Below, piece by piece: positions 43,585 through 53,374 of a DNA stretch of 64,000 bases. Positions within the stretch are counted from its first letter, which is position 1; every line of letters begins with the position of its first letter. The notes beneath the pieces were generated by a model, which was not told where the DNA came from, ran no database searches, and was given only the letters and a program-made list of their open reading frames with translations. Both the position numbers and the translations under genes were made by a program. The stretch spans positions 11,432,769 to 11,496,768 of the forward strand of contig CM059624.1 of assembly GCA_030435675.1 (NCBI GenBank), in the 5' to 3' direction. The DNA is from Steinernema hermaphroditum. Taxonomy: Eukaryota > Nematoda > Chromadorea > Rhabditida > Steinernematidae.

Positions 43585-45114
43585 ATGGGTTTTGGGGACT
43601 TTTTGAAGAAGGCCGAGCGTGAAATGAAGCGAGCCGGCAAAGCCATCGAAAAAGAGACGAGACGGAGCGCCAAAGTAGTCGAACGTGAGACGAAGCGAGC
43701 AGCTGGTGACGTCGCAAAATTTTGGCACAGAGGAGATGGCAAGTTTTTCTCTATTTAAAAGCAGACATTCTATATGGCTTTAGTTTCGAAGGCGCGTCAT
43801 ACCGTGGAAGGTGGGTTGTTCTCCTTGCTCTCTCTAACGCTCTCAAACCTGAAGTGTAGGACAATTCAGAACGATGCGCGATTTTGTCAACCTCTACAAA
43901 CGCACCGCCAAAGCGCGAGCGTTGATCGGAGCCGAAAGGCACGCGACCCTAGGTAAACCGCTCGAACACTGCTCCGGTCTATCGACGTCGATCTATAGCA
44001 GTTAGCCTCACTGATCCTACGGTTGTCATTCCCTTCGAGAACATCACAATTTTGGAGGAAGAGGAGATAGGAAGAGGAGCCCAGGGCCACGTTTATAAAG
44101 GATTTTATCTGAACGAAACGATTGCCGTGAAAGTCACCAGCAACAAGAAAGAAGCTGCCGAGTTAGTGTCCCTCAAACAGCTTCTACATCCCAATGTCGT
44201 CCGATTCATGTATTCCGTTTTGCTACTATCTAGGGTAGTAGCATATTTTAGAGGATTGTCCATAATCTCCAGGACGCACTACATAGTGATGGAGTACTGC
44301 GCACAAGGCACTCTTTATCAACTTCTACGAAAGCGATCCATCGGCAAAGAAACGTTTTTTAGCTTTGCGAAACAAATTTCCGAAGGAATGGACTTCATCC
44401 ACTCCAGAAATATCGTTCATCGCGACTTGAAGACACCAAAGTAGTTCACCCTCTATAGTTCGGGAGATTCTGTTTTCAGCATCTTGGTCGATGCCGCGGA
44501 TGTGCTTAAAATTTGTGATTTCGGCCACCACAGAGCGGAGGTATTTACAGGGACCATAATGTCGAAGAAGGGAACGTACCACTGGATGGCTCCCGAAGTG
44601 CTGAAGCTCGAACGAGCATCAAAAACGGTAAGAACTCCTTCTCCTCATACTCATCGTTCTCCCATTCACGATCGATGTGTGGAGTTTCGGCGTCGTTCTT
44701 CACGAACTTCTCTACCTTTATGTTCCCACATTTGGTATGGTTGACGTTCAGATTATCAACACGATTTTGTCGGACGAAGGGTCTGTTTCGGAGAATCTAG
44801 CTAATCAAATCCGTTTGAGGTTGAGTCCACTGATTCCGGCTTGCACTCTAAAGGAGATTGCCAACATCCTGGAATCTTGTTGGCAAATCGATCCGTCATT
44901 GCGGCCAGATTTCGGAAGATTGCTCGAAACGATGGCGACCATTCAGGAGGACTGTGTCAAGTACAGTAATGCTCTCTTCGAATGCATTCAACGTGAAGGG
45001 CGCACGAACTGTGAAAGAAGGGCCGACACCATGACCACGGACAATTTGTCCACAGAGGAAGACTATGGATCAGAGCTCTATTATAGTGCGTCCGAAGATT
45101 CCGAAGGGTCATGA
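43585..45114 (+). CDS. DLK/LZK-like (MAP3K12-type) protein kinase
   Basis: Exon 1 (ATG 43585) begins with a Lys/Arg/Glu-rich helical segment (FLKKAEREMKRAGKAIEKET). The kinase domain shows every key motif: glycine loop GRGAQGHVYKG, VAIK-type lysine (IAVKV), MEYCAQGTL hinge, HRDLKTPN catalytic loop, CDFG, GTYHWMAPEV and DVWSFGVVLHELL. The GAQG loop and the WMAPEV/DVWSFG strings are typical of TKL/MAP3K kinases of the DLK group, which act in axon injury and synapse signalling. The remaining regions after the kinase domain are short (acidic YYSASEDSEGS end), so it lacks the leucine zippers of classic DLK. Two splice oddities: a GC-AG intron (43739-43783), and no AG acceptor before DVWSFG (intron from about 44628). 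Confidence 0.78.
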
Positions 45115-45238
45115 AACTTGTGAACTAGCGAACACAAATATTAACTGTTTTTAGCACGCATAGAAAAGGTTTATAATCGACATCTATTTATCAAAGAAAT
45201 ATCCAATAATCCGGTGTACTGTAGGGCCGATTCTACTT

Positions 45239-45775
45239 CTAGTTGTCCTCTTCGGTGCGCTCTCTCTTCTCGGAGGATTCGCCCTCGTCTGTCCCCCGAT
45301 CTTCGGCGGCGTTCTTGCGCTCGTCCTTCTTAAGAGGGATCTCGAGCCACTGGGACATCTCCTCGGCCGTCTTTCCCTCCAGATTGTTGGCCGTGTACTT
45401 CACAAGAGTGTCGATGAGGTCAGGCATCTCGAGGTAGTAGGCGGCATTGATGACGGCGGCCAGCCTCGACCGGGGAAACTGCTTGTCCAACAGCTCCGTG
45501 TCTTCCTTCGAGACGTTCCGGTTGAAGCGATGGATTTGGCGGTCGTCCTCGGAGCGCGGCTCCTCTTCCTCGTGCATCCTGAGCCAGTCGACGATCGTCT
45601 CGAGGGCGTCGGCGTTCACCGACGGCATCGGGATCGCCTCCTCGGGCAGGGCGTCCTCGTCGAAGCCGAGGTCGGCCATCATCGTTTTGAGGAGGTTCGC
45701 CTTCTGGAAGTCGTTCTTCTGCACCTCGAACTCCTTTCCGTCAGAAGAGGCCAGCTTCACCGTTTCGGAGGCCAT
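45239..45775 (-). CDS. Skp1-related protein (SKR), copy 2
   Basis: 178 residues, one exon, differing from the copy at 3607-4143 at about nine residues (for example KNDF for KKDF, QIHRF for QIYRF, TEEDN for TEGGN). Upstream sequence is also shared for about 130 bp, including the same TATA-like element, so a segment with its promoter was duplicated, about 42 kb apart and in the same orientation. Most changes are conservative and the frame is intact, so both copies are under constraint or very recent. The role is as for copy 1. This gene converges with the kinase (124 bp between stops). Confidence 0.9.
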   Translation of the reverse strand: MASETVKLASSDGKEFEVQKNDFQKANLLKTMMADLGFDEDALPEEAIPMPSVNADALETIVDWLRMHEEEEPRSEDDRQIHRFNRNVSKEDTELLDKQFPRSRLAAVINAAYYLEMPDLIDTLVKYTANNLEGKTAEEMSQWLEIPLKKDERKNAAEDRGTDEGESSEKRERTEEDN

Positions 45776-46138
45776 CGTTGGTTCTGGCGGAAGGCTTTGG
45801 TTGTGATCGAAGGTGGACAATCGGGATATAAATGTGCCCGGTTCTGGCAACATGCATCGCAAAGGAAAATGTGCGAACTTCTCGGGGCATCGCAATGTTG
45901 TGGGATACTGTAGTACTGTGTTGTAGATACATTCATGTTGGAAAACATCGTTCATGTGAAGAGGAAAGTTCGCAAATAATCTCTTTCTTTTTGCGCCTAT
46001 CGTTCATTCCCAAAGTTCTGTATCTTAGCATACAGCGGTCCCCACAACGTCTGCACAAGATGTGTACGAATTTCACTACTACATTGTTCGCAAATAATCG
46101 TCTTTTATTAAGAAACGCCATTATAAAGGTTTTCTGAA
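45776..46138. other. promoter of SKR copy 2 and 3' end of the next TIL gene
   Basis: About 360 bp. The first 130 bp match the region upstream of SKR copy 1. The rest holds no gene. Confidence 0.45.
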
Positions 46139-46935
46139 TCATTTGCCTCCCCACCACGGAGTGCAAGTAGTGCGCCCGCGGGGGTTCGGCTGTCTGCACA
46201 CCTCGTTCCAGTTGCAAGAAGGGCAGCAAGCTGAAATGATCTCTGTCGACTCAACCGATCTCAATCACTCACAGGATCCGGGCTGATCGTAGTTGTAGCA
46301 GGTCCAGTAGGGCACACAGTTTCCATAGCAGTCACGAACATACTCTAAATCGGAATAGAATGGGTAAATCTTCAGGAGCGTCCCTACGATCTTTGCAAAT
46401 GCATCCGGAAATGCAGAAACCGGAACATTTCGGGTAATAGTTCGTGCAGGTTCGGTCACATCGTCCATTGCAGAGACTGAATACTTCGTTCTCCCGGCGG
46501 CAGAATCCAGGATAAGTGATGTTAGGCAGAGGCTTAGCGGGAATGGGTCCTTCAGGGATAGGGCCAGGCTCTACACCACTTCCGATGGGTGGAAGAGGCG
46601 GGAATCCCCCGAAGTCGATTCCATCTCCGATTTGGATGCCTCCACCCGGACTTATGCCACCACCTGAGCCGAATTCTACACCGGATCCGATCTTGGGTGG
46701 CTGGGCGCCGCCGGGAGGTCGTGCTCCCGAACCTATTCCTGCTCCACCTCCGATATCAATGCCAGAGGGCGGAATCTGCCCTTCTCCGGAGCCGCTTGGT
46801 GGCCCTGCCCCATTGTCAATTCCAATTCCAGAACCGATCCCGTCCGCTTGAAGCGCTCCAATGAGCGCAAGGACAAGAATCAGAATCTAAACCGAGCCTT
46901 GACATCAGAAGAACTTGTTCACTTACCGTATACAT
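46139..46935 (-). CDS. secreted protein: Gly/Pro/Ile-rich repeat region, TIL domain and Cys-rich tail
   Basis: Exon 1 is only ATG TAT ACG (46927-46935). Exon 2 (from 46886) finishes the signal peptide (ILILVLALIGALQA) and then encodes about 110 residues of Gly-, Pro-, Ile- and Ser-rich sequence with repeats such as GSGIGIDNGAG, PPSGIDIGGG and GSGVEFGSGGGI, followed by PLPPIGSGVEPGP. Next comes a TIL domain, CRRENEVFSLCNGRC, with reactive region PKCSGFC (C-SG-C), split by an intron after CICKD, and a last exon with CCPSCNWNEVC. It looks like an inhibitor attached to a flexible, elastic or adhesive stalk. A TATA box (CTATAAAAG) lies at 46977-46985 on the minus strand. Confidence 0.8.
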
Positions 46936-46976
46936 TGAACTATCACTTGTGAGCGTCGAGTCCTATTCCCATTTCA

Positions 46977-46985
46977 CTTTTATAG
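46977..46985 (-). promoter_or_regulatory. TATA box of gene 46139-46935
   Basis: CTATAAAAG on the minus strand, about 45 bp before the ATG. Confidence 0.6.
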
Positions 46986-47390
46986 TGACGCCTCGTTCAT
47001 ATAGTAAACAAGAGCTGCGGGGCAAAGGCTGCGAGCACAAATAAATCGACATAAAAGAGATCAGGATCTTTTCAAAAAGCGATCACAAAGCAGATTATGA
47101 CAAAGAACCCGTCTGGAACAAGTACTGAGGATGCCAGATTGGGAACTCCAACTCGGAATGGTTTCCACGCTTATGGATAAGAATAAGTGATAGTTAGGCC
47201 TTATTGTACATTTCCTACACTCATACAGTATCACGTGTCTTAGATGTCTAAGACATTCCAAAAGTATGATGTCCAAAAAGGGCATCGTGAGCTCACCAAC
47301 CCAATAAAGTTATGATTTATTACAAGCAGAAAACAAGGCATTCATTATTGCACTACAGATCAGCAATGTGTAATCCCAAGGATCATATGC

Positions 47391-48119
47391 TTAGGCTCTT
47401 AAACAGGCGAGCTTGACGCACTTGGGTTCGATGAAGCAAGGAGGTCTCTGGCACTGATGGCGATAGTTCAAGCAGGCCGTTCCCTTCAGGCAAACGTAGG
47501 TTCGGCAAGCTAAATTGATCACTTAAACATTAGCTTTCCTGCATTGGTCATACGTTCGTTTTCCTCGTTGCACTGCTTAAGATCAACACATTCTCCTTTC
47601 ACATTGCGATAGGTACCTGCAAAAGGCGATTGGTTTCTACAAGTTTTAGTCTCGAACCTGGCTTGCAAACACATTTGCCCTTTTCGCAGCCGTCTAGCTG
47701 ACAGTCGGGGACGAGGTCGGCACAGGTCTGCTCGCAGTCGGCGCAGTCGTGCCACACTTCCTTTTCCGGGCAGGTCTGATTCCCACAGGCATTCAGTTTC
47801 ACGCAGCGTCCCTTCGAGTTGCGGACAAATCCTGAATACCGTCATTCATCAAGCCCTTCTGCTTGGCACTGCTTACCAACAACGCATTGGCACTTCGGTG
47901 GACCACACACAGCCGTGCAGTTGGGATTCGGCTCATGGCACGTCTCTTCGCAACGGCTACATGGCTTGTAGGCCTCGTTGTCGCCGCATTTAGTGGAAGG
48001 ATCGTCCGAAGAAAATAGAGAGAACCCGTACACGGATGCCAAAGAGAGTAAGATGATAAGCTACAATGAGATAGGAAAGGATGCTTAGCTGGGTCGCCTA
48101 CCTGGACAGTCGAGGCCAT
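47391..48119 (-). CDS. secreted protein with two TIL domains and six-Cys tail
   Basis: Exon 1 MASTVQ, exon 2 signal core (LIILLSLASVYGF) plus the first part of TIL1 (CGDNEAYKPCSRCEETC, NCTAVC with predicted P1 Ala, CQCVVG). The next exon finishes TIL1 (FVRNSKGRC) and starts TIL2 (CPEKEVWHDCADCEQTC, DCQLDGC, CVCKPG). A further exon ends TIL2 (TYRNVKGEC), and the last exon is the six-Cys module (CRTYVCLKGTAC, RPPCFIEPKC). Unlike the 5-38 kb genes, introns here split each domain after C-x-C-x-x-G. Gene 50040 shares this plan. TIL2 has an extra residue in the reactive loop. A TATA-like TATAGAG lies about 45 bp upstream. Confidence 0.85.
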
Positions 48120-49144
48120 GTTCACTCTATGAATAGAGTGACTGAAACGATGGACTCCTCTATATGAGCACGAAATTGCGATACATAGATTTCGACATCA
48201 GATAACCCTCGTTTTTCTCTCGTCGTTCGGCTGAAAGGTGGAACCGGTCCCCGAAGATGAGTGTGCATGTCAAGATCAAAAAAATCAGGAAGGAGTTCGC
48301 CCGATGTCGGAATGACGCCACGTTTAGATCGGAAAGGAGATTACTCATCGCTTTATTTACAATACCACCGGTATAGTGTCACAAGAAAGCACGTCAGGAA
48401 AGCTAAGTTTCAAACCGAATTGAGAAACCGCCAAGCGCAAATGCACTGCTTGTAAGTCATGTATGCAACTGAATGCAAATCAGGTAACTCTTATGCTCAA
48501 AGTATTTGGTAACTTTCAAATGAAGTCAATTGTAACGATGATAGAGAAAATGTTCCAATGGAGTAATGTAAGGTTTAGCAAAGGCATTTTGCGACGCGAA
48601 GAGACTTCCAAGGTCATCGTGATAAATCTATAGAGATAAACCGACGAAAACGAGGACTGCACACTGCACAAGAACTCTATTTTCATACAAAGACTATTCG
48701 TTACGACAAGTCCTAATAGACCAAGAGCATTACGTTTGTATCATGCCACAGTCACGTCTTCTTGTGAACTCGGTGCAGGCTTCAGCATCAGCGTCAACTT
48801 CATATGGTGGCGTAGACCGGTCGGGCGATTATGATGGTATTCTTAGCAAGACGTTAGAATTACGGCTTCCTGGTGTTCCAGGCCTTCTGGGAGTCAGGTG
48901 CGATCATTCTACCAACAGCGGGGCGATCATCGTGCCAACGACAATGGCCAAGAACGACCGCTCACTCAATTCATTCCTGAGATAGTGAGCGGACCCGACC
49001 GATCGTCATCGTTTGATGCTATGAAATATTCAAAGTTTCACTTTCAAAATTTGCACTGATTTATGAATGTTACTTCTGGGGATGTCTTCACTTCTAGAGC
49101 GTCTAAATCATGTTCATCCACACAAAAGCACACGGAAGTTTCCC
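48120..49144. other. intergenic with a dispersed-repeat copy
   Basis: About 1 kb. Besides the inverted repeat copy at 48855-49010 and the promoter of gene 47391-48119, no feature is seen. Confidence 0.4.
48855..49010 (-). repeat. dispersed GC-rich repeat, copy E (inverted, longest)
   Basis: Read on the minus strand: GATCGGTCGGGTCCGCTCAC, TATCTCAGGAATGAATTG, AGTGAGCGGTCGTTCTTGG, then CGATGATCGCCCC, CTCCCAGAAGGCCTGG and AGGAAGCCGTAA. It contains all blocks found in copies A-D and F and so serves as the family reference. Confidence 0.65.
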
Positions 49145-49516
49145 TCAAAAATCTCCTCCATTGGCATCTTTTGACTTCTTACACGCTTCCCGTCGAATAC
49201 ATTGATACATATCGTCCCGAATGTAACCGTCCTCACAAACACATCCCCTGAATTTCCACTTGGGACTACACTCGGCCTCTGGAACGACACAAGAGGCGAC
49301 AGAGCAGTGGTAGTCCTCTGTGTAGTAGGTGTGTTCTCCACAAAACGTCAGGTCAGTTAAATCTGCAATATGTCGATGTGTCCGATTTTGTGCTTAGAAG
49401 CTTACATTTGATCGTGGCTGAGTTAGAGAGCGTTGCTAGACACGCGAAGAAGACGACGATGTATAACTTGAAGAAACGCAATAAACATCTCTGCTGAAGT
49501 AACTCACCAGCTGCAT
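49145..49516 (-). CDS. secreted protein with one TIL-like domain
   Basis: Exon 1 MQL (ATG 49516), exon 2 LYIVVFFACLATLSNSATI (signal), exon 3 CGEHTYYTEDYHCSVASC, then ECSPKWKFRGC, VCEDGYIRDDMYQC and EAC. It has ten cysteines, but the loop between the fourth and fifth is replaced (VVPEAEC) and the reactive loop (SPKWKFRGC) is longer than usual. It is probably a TIL relative with altered specificity. A CATAAAAG TATA-like box lies about 47 bp upstream on the minus strand. Confidence 0.75.
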
Positions 49517-50039
49517 TGATGTGTTGCTAGTGGAATGGAATGCCAAATTTTGGTGGCTTTTATGCAATATTCCCATACAAATGTTCTCCGGATTTTGTTT
49601 GTGGGAGACGTGCCAAACAGCGATATTTTTGACGTCCTCTTTTCATCGTCTTCTGCCTCTATTCTAAACGAGATGTATTGTAAACAGACTCAAAAACACA
49701 GTGCGCAAACATGTGGACCTGGATGCATTTTCATGTTTTCAGATAGATGTCACATAGGGCTATTCCAACAGATAGAATATTGTGATACCTCGGATATCGG
49801 CCCCGCCAAAACTAGGTTATCGGTATGATGGAGCTCTATTGGGGGCTCAATTTCGCCTTAACCACCCTAGCAGTGCTCACTCTTCTCAATGTCAGCCACG
49901 CGTAGAACGTATTCTGCTGGTGATGAACGGATGCCGAACTCAATATGCAGCATCAGCAAAAGAAGCTACAATTGGACCAGTAAGTCAATGTTTTAATTAT
50001 GTTAAGGAGCCGAACGAAATCACAATGGAACACTTAAAA

Positions 50040-50760
50040 TTAGAACGCCTTGTTTAAGCAGCTGCGTTCGACGCACTTGGCAACCTTAGGGCAGGGTTCC
50101 TTCTTGCATACAAGAGGTTCCACCAGGCAAACTTCGTTGTTCTCGCACTGAGCGGTCAAGCAAGCTGAAATCGGGGCACTCATCGGATGCATGCTCTGTG
50201 TTAAAAGAACCTACGATTGCTCTCAAATTTGCAGTCGTTGAGGTGGACACAAGATCCGTTGACGCCTCTCACAAACCCTGAAACTTTTCATTTTTCCGTC
50301 CTTTCTTTAAGACTCAAGCTACCGTAATCGCAAATACAGCTTCCCGGCTTGCAGTTTGCAGTGCAAGGGACGATCGGCATATCACAGCTTCCGTCACAAC
50401 CTCCACAGTTTGAGAAGCGCTCGCCTTCGGGACACTGAATGTTGCACTCATCTTTAGGAATGCAGTCTCCGTTGTCATCGCGAACGTAACCTATTCACAA
50501 GGTAAACATCCCGTCTCTCACCCCAACTTGCCATCAATGCATCGGCATGCACCGCCGGATTGGCAGTTCAGGGGACAGTGAACGACGATGTTGCGACAAG
50601 TCGACTCACATCCGGCGCAAGGGGTGAAGAACTCGTGCTTTCCACATTTTGGGACGACAGTTGCCAGAGTGAGAGCAACAAAAGCTCCCGCTACTAGAAG
50701 GTGAGTCTAAAGTGAAGTCTTATAAAAAGGAGCAAGTAGTGCACTTACAGTCCACAGCAT
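50040..50760 (-). CDS. secreted protein with two TIL domains and six-Cys tail
   Basis: Exon 1 MLWT (ATG 50760), exon 2 signal (THLLVAGAFVALTLA) plus TIL1 (CGKHEFFTPCAGC, HCPLNC with predicted P1 Leu, CRCIDG). TIL1 ends in exon 3 (YVRDDNGDC), which also starts TIL2 (CPEGERFSNCGGC, PCTANC with P1 Ala, CICDYG). Exon 4 (FVRGVNGSC) ends TIL2 and the last exon is the six-Cys module (CLTAQCENNEVC, EPCPKVAKC). The intron at 50491-50531 has a GC donor (GCAAGT); using any GT donor instead breaks frame. Plan and tail match gene 47391. A TATA-like sequence (TTAAATACC) lies at about 50800-50809. Confidence 0.83.
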
Positions 50761-51150
50761 CACTCCGAGAACGTAAGACAGTTGGGACTGAGATAAGACG
50801 GTATTTAAGTCCGTTCCCCGTCACTCCTTATGTAGCAGGACGCAACACAAAGAACACCAAACTTATAAAAAAGTCAAAGAAGGGCAAACTCACATCATTG
50901 GAAGGACAAAGAACTGATAACGGAAATGTGTCTCTCGTATGCACACATGTGACTCCGGAGAGAAAACGAATGTAAAAATTCATCTGTGACCTTTGTTCTT
51001 GCATATTGATTACTCATGTAATGACTGACGAGAGAACCGTAATACGTGCCAACCTAAGGGAATACATCAAAAATGGGGTGATAGGAATAAGCTCTTCTAG
51101 TGAACTTTCTTACAATAAGGCAACATCGGTCGTTATCTTCCTTATAAATC

Positions 51151-51297
51151 TTCTTTTTTGTTCGGCTCGGAAACGGCAACTTTGTGCACGATCCTATGCC
51201 TGGTGAGCCTCCTCAGCCTATTATCATGCAAGGTCCTCCTCAAGAACCAATGATGGCCGGCGAACCTACTCAAGAGAAGAGTGTTGGTGATCACTAA
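51151..51297 (+). pseudogene. truncated paralogue of the secreted protein at 53847
   Basis: FVRLGNGNFVHDPMPGEPP parallels FERIGNGDFFRDPMPGQPS of gene 53847-54349, and the following PQPIIMQGPP parallels SHPIILQSQQ. Upstream in the same frame there is a stop and no first exon, signal peptide or Cys region, so only the C-terminal part (about 49 codons ending GDH) survives. Confidence 0.5.
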
Positions 51298-51599
51298 AAA
51301 CTGTTTCTGGTTTATGGTTTGAAACGGAATAAAGCAAATCATCATAACGTCCTCAATGTATTTGGCTTGAAATAGGGTTTTCGATTTGTTAGAGATGAGA
51401 AAGAGCAGGATCTGGTCAAGTTCCGCCTGGCTGCAGAGTTTTAGTCGTTTTAGCCCTCTTCCGGACGTTCGCAAAGATTCTGCGGTTTACCCCGATATGA
51501 CAACAACCAACGACTCTGATAGCATACCCAGATGGATGCCCTACAAGACATCTTCGAGAAGAGAAAAATTAAATTTAAATATAGCTTTTAGATACACAA

Positions 51600-53374
51600 T
51601 CACATGTAGAAGACGAATCCAGCAGTAATAAGTGACACGAGGAAAACACCGTTCAGATGCGTAGATGCAGTAAACTTCTCCTTCACTGGCTGGAGTTTCT
51701 TCATTTTGCTTTTCACGGCTATGTCGACAGCGTCTTGATCGTCATAATAATCCATGGAGAGAACGATAGTTCTCGACTTTTGTTGCACTATATCTGGGAC
51801 ATCCGTAATATCATTCCAGATGGGGACGTCGCTATATTCACGAGAGCTGTTTCCTTCATGAATTTCGAGCTGGATCACCTCTATTGTTGTTGGTATCGGA
51901 GTGGTTGTTGTCGTCGTAGTAGTTGTTGTCGTAAGGAGCGAACTTTTTCTAGCTTTGGGTGTTGTTGTAGTCCTGGGCGTCGTCGTAGTTGTTGTTGTAG
52001 TTGTCGTCGATGTATCTTTCTGACGAGGTCCGTCCTCTTCAAGAATTACGCTTAAACATATCATAACATGAGGTTGCGAACATGTAACTTGCAATCTGTG
52101 ACTGGCAGAGTAAGGCGTCATCAACATTTCGTGTGATTCGCGCAAATCTGGTCTGATAACTCGAATGTAACACGGCGCGAGCAAAGTGATATCCCGAGCT
52201 TTATTTTGTTCGACAAGCCTACGATCCTCCCTGAAAGATAAACAAATTCATCAGTTTTTTATTCATTCATACGAACTTACTCATCATTCTTGTAAACGAC
52301 CACGACGTAATGTTTCGATTGCATATAACCGCGTAACGGGCTAAATGAGTGAACTTTGTAACAGCTCTGATTGTATGAAAACAAACTAATTTAAGCTCAC
52401 AATAGTGTGCTTATCATACACTTGATTGAAGTACTTCATACGTCGGTAAGGGAAGAGATCTGCCCCATTCAAAGTGAAACGCTGAAATCATATATTTAGA
52501 AACATCACACGCATAATCTAAGCAATACTTACATTCCGAACATACATAGTCGGATCGTTTTGCATAATTTTTTGCTGAAGATAGTTTATCATTTAATCAT
52601 TTGCAAAATCTGACTCACTTTGGGGCTCGGTGCTGCACATTTCCTTCCAACTGTAAGCTTTTTTGTCCTGAGGTCAAAGCTACCTGAATAAGGAAACCGG
52701 AACTGCTTAGTGCGTGTATAGTAAGCTCCCGATTCAGGATCACAGACGTGATTGGAAAGAGGAAAGTCTCCTAAATTCGCATATGCAATAAATTCCCACT
52801 CGTCAGGGTGTGGAAATTGTACGAAAACAGTCCTGCAAGATGAAAACACTGAGCATTAACAAACCACGTATGACTTACTCATTCTCATTATTCTTGTACT
52901 TCTTCTGCAAATTCTCCGTAATCCAATAGCTCACATGCGAACCGTGCTCACCAAAGCGTAAGAAGATCAGCTGGTTTTCGTCGTAGTAGAATACTTTGAA
53001 CTGAGCATTATCGTAACACGGTTTATCGACGTTCTCTGCCAATTTCTCATTGATATCCGCGTTCCAATCCAATGTCTTCTTATTGAGCTTTCGTTCCAAA
53101 TCGTCCATGTGCGCACGTACAAACCCAGCGCAGGTCAAGGCGTGGTAGAAATTGTTCCTGAAATTGTGTTGCGGGCATCGGTCGACTAAAACTTAAGAAT
53201 AAGATCACGAGAAGTAAATTAAAACTGACATCTCGCAATTACGCGGATCGCCTTATTTTCGTGTTTGTTGTACCGCATGGTATTAATCTCGATTATTTGA
53301 GCCGACGTTCCGCAAAAGAGCAAAGCTCCGGCGATCAACCACACCGCACCGAACAACCACACACGAGTCTCCAT
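51600..53374 (-). CDS. Thr-rich, probably GPI-anchored surface protein
   Basis: Eight exons assembled in frame; ATG at 53374 gives signal METRVWLFGAVWLIAGALLF. The ectodomain (about 400 residues) has a few cysteines (ARC, DRCPQHN, DKPCYD, HVCDPES, SCYKV, APCYI, VTCSQPH, ICLS) and charged segments. Then follows a mucin-like stretch with two runs of about ten threonines separated by PRTTTTPKARKSS, and a stem (IEVIQLEIHEGNSSREYSD). The chain ends in a hydrophobic segment (GVFLVSLITAGFVFYM) with no cytoplasmic residues, typical of a GPI-anchor signal. No named family is recognised. A cell-surface or cuticle role is inference. Confidence 0.7.
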
